Below, piece by piece: positions 58,102 to 64,000 of a DNA stretch of 64,000 bases. The stretch is from the NCBI GenBank assembly GCA_963573315.1, contig OY752152.1, forward strand, positions 124,001 to 188,000, in the 5' to 3' direction. Origin of the DNA: Entomortierella parvispora. Taxonomy: Eukaryota; Mortierellomycota; Mortierellomycetes; Mortierellales; Mortierellaceae. Both the position numbers and the translations under genes were made by a program. Positions within the stretch are counted from its first letter, which is position 1. Every line of letters begins with the position of its first letter. The notes below the pieces were generated by a model. The model was not told the DNA's origin. It saw nothing but the letters and a program-made list of their open reading frames with translations, and searched no databases.

Positions 58102-58176
58102 GCATGTGCATACATGCATGCAACATGCATGCACCAGCCCGCTCTCCTCGTTTACGTGACCGCGAAGCGGTCATGT
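58102..58176. promoter_or_regulatory. TGCATG cluster and hairpin upstream of FAS1 gene
   Basis: Several overlapping GCATG/TGCATGC motifs sit between 58102 and 58133, about 85 bp upstream of the FAS1 ATG. Beyond them (58154-58176) TGACCGC-GAA-GCGGTCA forms a 7-bp hairpin, extended by a few pairs. Both could be binding sites in the promoter; no factor is known to me for this combination. Confidence 0.4.
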
Positions 58177-58652
58177 CCTTACATGGGATTTGTGCGTCTC
58201 ACATTTTCTTCCAGACCCCCTTCGGAGAGAGGACGAAGAGAGGACCCTTTCAACCTTCTTCAAATGAATATTTCATTTATGAAGTTTATTATACTTTGTG
58301 GGCCCTGATATTCTCTTTATTCGTGGTTCCGCAAGGCTGATTCCTGGCGTTTGACTATCAGCTTTCTTGCCTTGGCGATCAACCAAACATCACCTCTTCC
58401 TTCCCCTCTCTGAACCTCTCTCCAACTTTCTTCCTTCGCATTCAACCATCATTAACCTTTCCTTCCGCCTTCGCTGTCCTTCATCCAGCCCTCCACTTCA
58501 CTTTCACCTCTTTTTCATACTCTCCACCTACCCAATATTTTCCAGGATACAACTACTCACCTCCCTCATCGCTTGACAAAACTGCACTATTACTGACCCG
58601 TAAGTATTAATATTCTTACGATTGTTGAGAAAAAAGGCTTTCCTGAACAAGC

Positions 58653-59516
58653 GTGGACAATATAGTACTTGGGGCTGCAGGACCGAAAAACACGTTCACA
58701 AGAGTCCTTTTAGACATGCCCGCTATCTATTTTGGTCTTGTCAGAAGCATCAACTCTAACAGAGTTTTCGCAAAGATGAAAGAGTTCATGAACTCTCAAT
58801 CCAACATCGATATGCCACACGTCCTACCCCTTGAGATCTCACGTTTATTGGAGTCCATCCAGGTTCCTTTATCGAAGTTAGACGCAAAGGCGGTGAAGTT
58901 GCAGACCAATGCAATCAAGACGAGTCCAGTTTTCATGAACATTATGAAGTCAGAGTCTGCCCTCCCACCGATAACGATAATCATTTATGATGTCGACATC
59001 TGATCTGCCATCAACAAGTCGCTTTTGAGCAAGTTCTCCAAAGACCAAGGAATCTTGCACTTTGACGGCCCCAAAACCAGTCAGAAGACGTACGCCCATG
59101 GGATGAGAAAGACGTCACGGCTCGGGGCGATTGCGGTCTTTGTGCACAAGGCATCCTCGGTCCTGTATCGCATCTTCGCAGTCGAACCAAATAACAGCGG
59201 CCGGAAACACCAAAAATCAGGGCCATTATTGAGGGCATGGGTAAACACCAAGGCAATGCGCCACAAGAACTGGAAAGCTCTTGGTGGGCAACTTCGCTCA
59301 AGAGGATGAACCGTCAACGAGTGCACTGGCGAAGCAAACGTTTGCATCGCCCGACATGCGGAAGAGGGGCAAGAAGAAACCTTGGTTGCTTCGAGTGACA
59401 GAGACAATGTCTTCCACGGGTCTGCTTTTGTAGTTCGGAAGAGTCCCCCAGGCGGACGATTTTACCTTGATGACATCGGTGCAATCCTAGGAATACTGGA
59501 CATCTCGTATGCATAG
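58653..59516 (+). pseudogene. Decayed XPG/PIN-like nuclease family gene
   Basis: The first half has PHVLPLEISRLLESIQVP and ends ITIIIYDVDI before an in-frame TGA (59001-59003). The same frame then continues with ILHFDGPKTSQKTYAHGMRK, a pattern seen in XPG/FEN-like families (VDG, then a helix of basic residues). After a frame change near 59310 a further stretch NVCIARHAEEGQEE...ASSDRDNVFHG and FYLDDIGAILGIL looks like the second acidic box of a PIN fold. The stop plus the frame shift make it a pseudogene. The assignment to XPG/PIN is by pattern and only moderately sure. Confidence 0.45.
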
Positions 59517-60196
59517 GATCCTTAGAAACGGTGGCAGCCTACACCGCGTTGGTGACCACAGAAGTTTGGTGGCAAGGTAAGAAGTTCGTGGCGATGTGGT
59601 GTAGTAAAACTACACCGCAGATCTGGCGCTGGCAGATTAGAGCCCCGTAACAACCTAAATAATAACATCCTATTCAGAGCAGAGATTGCTCTGGGTCGCT
59701 TCTTTCCTTCACACGCTCTGCCTTTACCATGATCATGTTGAGCATCCCAAGAACAGTTGTCCCACTTTGACAGTTACATATCAGCAACCCGTCGGCGCCT
59801 TACCGATTGCCTGAGCTGACTTTACTGCACCCTGGATAACCACCAGCCCTTCAACGATCAAGTTTGTATCACTGCAAGTTTGAACCTCCACCCCTCCCTC
59901 GACTGAGATCTTCATTGATACTTGGTCAACGTCTTTGACAGTGAGATCTTGCACCGTCTATCCTCCCCGTCGCAAGCAATTCACTTTCCCTTGAGTTCTT
60001 GTGAACAGCCCTTTCTCCCTTTGAGCTATGCCGATCCCCAACCTTTGTAGCTACACCACAGCAAGATGTGAGTATTGTATATCATAATAGATAGGTTACA
60101 GTGGCAGTATATGGGCGCATCCCTTTTATTTCTTTTTTCCATTTTCTTTGATTTGACCTATCTTTCGCACAGTGATATCATGTTACAAGGAGGCAC
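59517..60196. other. Spacer, nothing recognised
   Basis: No gene, repeat or RNA was recognised between the nuclease relic and the membrane-protein pair. Confidence 0.4.
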
Positions 60197-61015
60197 CTAA
60201 GTGGCTGTGGTGAGACTTGCTATCAACGCAAATACCAGAGGTGAAGTGCTGACTAGAGCGCCAGTTAAGATAGAGACAGCATATATATCTCCTCTAAACA
60301 TCCCAAAGTGTCGATAAGCCCCATAAAAGACGCGGGACCAAGTGAAATTATTCATGGCAGTAAATGTGTTGAGAAGGTAATAGAAAGACAGTGGCTTTAC
60401 GAACAGACTGATTGCAAAGTATAGATGAAGCATGTTGATGGTTGCTTGTAGTCGAACTGGGAGGACTGTATAACCGCGTGCCACAGAGTTCAAGTAAAAA
60501 GCCGCAGGAACTTGAGAAAAAAGGGCCAACATGGACGCTGCCTTCGCCTATTTGGTGGGAGCCTCAGAAAAAAATGCTCCGACACACATGATAACTATTG
60601 AGTGGAGAATTTTGAAGGAGATGAATAGATTCGACGTGTCAGTGGAAAACTTATATGCCATCTCAGGCCTCGGCTAAGTGTACAAGATCCGATATGACTA
60701 GACCTACGTTCCAAGACATCCAGTTGCAATATGAAGATTCAATACGCGCCGCCTTGTCGTTTTCATGGGCTATTTTGTAGGGAGATCACAATATGGTGTT
60801 GTCAAAACGATGAGAGTCTCCTCGTTTATCGTACTCGCATCTGAGATCCCCAGTACACATACTTTTCTACGATACCACCGACACCAAATCGGAAGATTGT
60901 ATCCAATCATAGCGGCAAACAAAAGAAAGGAAATAGAGCACATGCCCATTTGGTATGCGAACTTGGAGTCTGCCCAATTAACATGTTTGAAGTAGGGAGT
61001 TAAGGTTCCGTCCAT
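60197..61015 (-). pseudogene. Multi-pass membrane protein, left copy of a head-to-head pair
   Basis: Begins MDGTLTPYFKHVNWADSKF and shares the order of its conserved parts with the plus-strand copy. An exon ends after YRRK at a GTATGT donor; a second exon carries MKTTRRRVLNLHIATGCLG; the third has LALFSQVPAAFYLN and ends with YRHFGMF and two hydrophobic helices. Where the partner has WPKAAS, this copy has a TAG (60548-60550) in place of the Trp codon, so the protein is cut. About four to six membrane helices are predicted for the family, which I do not recognise. An upstream exon is possible. Confidence 0.5.
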
Positions 61016-61349
61016 GGAGAAAAACAATAAGATGGATAGTGATAAGGCCAAGGCGTCGATGTATATAGAAAATGTGGGTGTGAATACAAGCTCTTGTCGC
61101 CTTACAGATGACTGCAAAAAACAATATTGACGATGTATTGACAAAGTAGCTAGATGCACCCGTCAGGTTTGATCCCACTAGTGTTGCTAGTTACTGCGGT
61201 CGCTGTATGCCCCGTATTGCTTGCTCACCATCTCAGTACTGAGATTTTTTTCTCATATAACGCCAGAAGAGCGATGTTTCAGTTTGCTTTATTCTTGTTG
61301 GACTCCGCCAACCCGCACCATCATTACCCGCGCTATCATTGAAGCCTCC

Positions 61350-62166
61350 ATGTTTTTCTATTCACCGCACGTAATGGAAGGAACTTTACCTCCGTTCTTC
61401 CAGTACCGGAACTGGACAGACCCAAAGCTCGCCGGCCTATTGTATCTGTGCACCATTACCTTTCTTTTGCACACTGTTCTTATTGGAACCTATCTTTCGA
61501 TGTGGTATAATGGAAAGGTATTTGTATTACATACCTACCTCCGCTCGCTGAAGGTACTCTCAACACGCTAAGACCTCCATAGTTCATACCTTGCACTCAA
61601 CTGAAAATAGGTCGTGTTCAAAACGATACGGCAGCGTGTGCTGAACCTATATGCTGCGTCTGGATGTCTTGAAAGTAAGCAAAATCAGGATGCATCACTT
61701 TCTTCTGAGCTTATCTAGTGTGGCACTACTTGTGCGTTTACGACGTTAACAAAAACGACAGGTTCTGCTTTGCAAGAGCATTTATTGCAAAGGATCCTTC
61801 AAAATGGCCCAAGGCAGCATCGGCGTTGGCTGTTCTCTCTCATGTACCTTCCGCTTTTTACTTGAACAGGTCGCCAATTGGCTACTCAGTCCCAGGGATT
61901 CGAATACTAGCTTTCACAACCGCCATTCATTGTTACTTCGCACTTCACTTGTTTGTAGAACCTCAGTCCTGTTATTATCTCACAAAAACATTTATGTAGT
62001 TGAATTCTTTCGCTTCGTTTATGTAGTGTATCGCCACTTTGGGTGGTTCAAGAATGATCAATTTGGCATCGCTATGATATCTTACACTCCACTCTGCACG
62101 TCCCTTCGTGTATCTATGTTGGCAATAACGCTCACCATGGTCACATGGGCCCAAGGGAACCATTAA
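61350..62166 (+). pseudogene. Multi-pass membrane protein, right copy of a head-to-head pair
   Basis: Starts near MFFYSPHVMEGTLPPFFQYRNW; donor after NGK at GTATTT, second exon VVFKTIRQRVLNLYAASGCLE, third exon from WHYLCVYDVNKNDRF through KWPKAASALAVLSHVPSAFYLN. It keeps the Trp that is a stop in the left copy. Near 61998 the frame meets TAG, while the expected continuation (VEFFRFVYVVYRHFGWF and two helices) is found in a neighbouring frame; a small deletion is the simplest cause. The final part then runs to a stop at 62166. Function unknown; a short intron cannot be fully ruled out. Confidence 0.5.
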
Positions 62167-62475
62167 GCTGAAAGCCAACGTTTTATTTTTTATTAAAACT
62201 TATTATTGTGCCCATTAACATTAGCAGGGGCCTCATAAAACCTTTCCGATCTACTACAAGACAACCCACGTAATACGCTATTCGTATTCAACTAAAAATC
62301 GGAAAAGGCGGTCATCGTCGCGCTCTAACACGGATTCTGGCTTGGAGGCGTTCAGCCATAACCCAACGGATGATAGCTTCGGGCCATTGCTTGCTCAGGC
62401 AGGCCCAAATACCAATTATCCGTGTCTCTCTCGTACTATAATAACTTTAATTACTATATCTAAACGCGCTTTCTT

Positions 62476-64000
62476 TCAAATTAGTCCATTTCGCAAGTCT
62501 GCCATGGCAAAGCCAATGGCGACCATCTCATCGCCAAAGGATCGCTGTAAATAAATCGAAAGTTGGTCCCTATCGACATGAGGTAACACATCACCTAGCC
62601 TGTCCAGACTCTGTTCTGTTACATAGTCGTTCTTGGAAGACCCACCGAGAGATACCTGATTGTCGACAACTGCTACGGACGAGACCGAGTACCTTTGCTG
62701 CTGCTGCTGCTTTTGTTGCAACGCTTCCTCCTTCTTCTTGTCTTTCTTACTCAGTCGCTTTTGTGCTGTGCCGGTCGAGAAGGTGTCTCGCTTCTGGTAT
62801 TTTGCAAAGGATGCGAGAGAGGAGAACGACGATGTCGAGTGCCTTTGATCTGTCTCCTGCCTAATTGGAACTCCCATCACAAGTCCACTCTCAGCAGTGG
62901 GCGAAGATGAACTATAGATAGATTGTGGCTGACTTGATTCCCTTGGGGGAGGACAAGGGACACCGCTCGCAGAGAATTGTACTGGGGACATGGTCAAGGA
63001 GGCGCTTGTGCTGATTGTTGAGGACGAAGATGCTCCCGCATATGTTAACGGCCGTGCCAGACCGCGTGCAATTCCCATTTGCGGGCTTGACCATTGATTA
63101 TAGCTTTGCTGCTGAAAGCCACTGAGTGGGATCATAATTGGTGAGGTCAAAGGCGAATAGACCTCGTCTTTGCTACTTGTCTCATCTGCGAATGGTATGC
63201 CAGTAGCACTGTGGACCAAACGTGTACTTGTATCAGTCAGATTGGTTTCCGATCCTCCTTGCCTTTGCGGCTGGCCCCCGTGCTCCTGGAGCCTCAGCTC
63301 AGCAAGATTAGATTCCGAAGAAATCGATCCTAAGGAAGTGCGGGATTCCAACGGAGTGAAAGGGCTGCCAGCATTGACTGCTTCAGGCTCTTCACGGTTG
63401 GGAATGATCATCATGCTCATTGGTCGGCGAGACGATCTAGTCAAACTCTTACGTATCGGTCGCTCTAAGAATCCAGATTGCGCCGACGGAGTTCCAGAGT
63501 CGATAGGTCTAATTCCACCAGTTGAATCGTAGTACACTGGCACTCCACCCACGTTGGTGGCATCTTCTGATAAGAGGGACGATCTTTTTGCTGCACGGAC
63601 GCTGCTACCACTATTGCTCCGGCTGGAGTTTGTTCCACTAGAAGAGAAGGACGGCAATGCGGATGCCTTATCTGACTTCGTGTAGGCCCTTAGTGAACTC
63701 GAGAAAACATTACCAGCGCCGCTTGTCCCACTTCCTACTCTTTTCAGAGGAGATCCAGGTGATGTGACAGGAGGAAGAGCTCCGGTACGAGCGCTGGAAC
63801 TAGTAGAGGAAGATGATGTTTGGGCCATAGGGGTTTTGCTATCAGACATCGCACGAGAACGAGACGCGGACCATGATTCAAGCTCGACCGCAGATTTCGC
63901 ACTCTTTTGCTTGTAAAACAAAGACCCGCTTGCCGAAGGAGGGTGTGGAGCATGCGCGGGGTGCTGGTGATGGTTGAGAGGTTCAAGCGTACTAAATCCA
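62476..64000 (-). CDS. Serine-rich protein with C-terminal CUE-like domain, 5' end beyond window
   Basis: The frame is open to the right window edge (upstream residues STLEPLNHHQHPAHAP read through), so the N-terminus is missing. More than 500 residues are visible, mostly Ser/Thr/Pro-rich with many short SS runs, typical of a disordered, phosphorylated region; a KKDKKKEEALQQKQQQQQ stretch follows. The last about 45 residues, SLDRLGDVLPHVDRDQLSIY and EMVAIGFAMADLRNG, resemble a CUE/UBA-type helical bundle, suggesting ubiquitin binding. No membrane segment is seen. The domain call is by pattern. Confidence 0.65.
   Translation of the reverse strand, partial: GFSTLEPLNHHQHPAHAPHPPSASGSLFYKQKSAKSAVELESWSASRSRAMSDSKTPMAQTSSSSTSSSARTGALPPVTSPGSPLKRVGSGTSGAGNVFSSSLRAYTKSDKASALPSFSSSGTNSSRSNSGSSVRAAKRSSLLSEDATNVGGVPVYYDSTGGIRPIDSGTPSAQSGFLERPIRKSLTRSSRRPMSMMIIPNREEPEAVNAGSPFTPLESRTSLGSISSESNLAELRLQEHGGQPQRQGGSETNLTDTSTRLVHSATGIPFADETSSKDEVYSPLTSPIMIPLSGFQQQSYNQWSSPQMGIARGLARPLTYAGASSSSTISTSASLTMSPVQFSASGVPCPPPRESSQPQSIYSSSSPTAESGLVMGVPIRQETDQRHSTSSFSSLASFAKYQKRDTFSTGTAQKRLSKKDKKKEEALQQKQQQQQRYSVSSVAVVDNQVSLGGSSKNDYVTEQSLDRLGDVLPHVDRDQLSIYLQRSFGDEMVAIGFAMADLRNGLI

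Overview
This window looks like nuclear DNA of a filamentous fungus, most likely a Mucoromycota member of the Mortierella group. That placement is an inference. It rests on many short introns (mostly 65-140 nt) with GTAAGT/GTATGT-type donors, fungal families (Atg8, TFIIIC, Fungal_trans regulator, CipC-like protein), a Crinkler-type (CRN) protein, and long transposon-rich spacers. No rRNA, tRNA, CRISPR array or plasmid/phage feature was recognised. Splice sites were read by eye from GT/AG signals and frame continuity. Exon totals that divide by three support the models for the second aminopeptidase, Crypton, CRN, the Fungal_trans regulator, TFIIIC, Atg8, the C2H2 protein, ITPase and the FAS1 protein.

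Layout. 0-6 kb: two tandem M1 zinc aminopeptidase genes (the first cut by the window edge), then a CipC-like stress protein with a TATA box. 6-24.5 kb: a gene-poor island with an intact Crypton tyrosine-recombinase transposon, a decayed pogo/CENP-B transposase, a foldback element, a truncated CRN header, a truncated GH76 mannanase and an alpha-kinase domain gene. 24.6-26.7 kb: a complete CRN protein with ubiquitin-like header, PD-(D/E)XK-like nuclease and kinase. 27-31.6 kb: LINE RNase H remains, a second foldback element of the same family, and a Ty3/gypsy chromodomain scrap. 31.8-36.2 kb: an orphan gene with a signal peptide and a frameshifted gene with a nuclease-like fold. 36.3-38 kb: a recent 280-bp tandem duplication.

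38-58 kb is a compact conserved block. It holds a SANT/Myb protein, a large Fungal_trans regulator lacking a visible zinc cluster, TFIIIC WD40 subunit, Atg8, a multi-pass membrane protein, a C2H2 zinc-finger protein, ITPase/HAM1 and a four-domain FAS1 membrane protein. Genes here are often divergent or convergent with short spacers. 58.6-62.2 kb returns to decayed material: an XPG/PIN-like nuclease relic and a head-to-head pair of paralogous membrane-protein genes, each broken differently. The right edge holds a partial serine-rich protein with a CUE-like C-terminus.

The genes do not form one pathway. The most notable material is the accessory part: the CRN nuclease-kinase with a second CRN start fragment 16 kb away, the Crypton, the foldback family whose terminal hairpins differ by a covarying base pair, and several gene families caught during decay.
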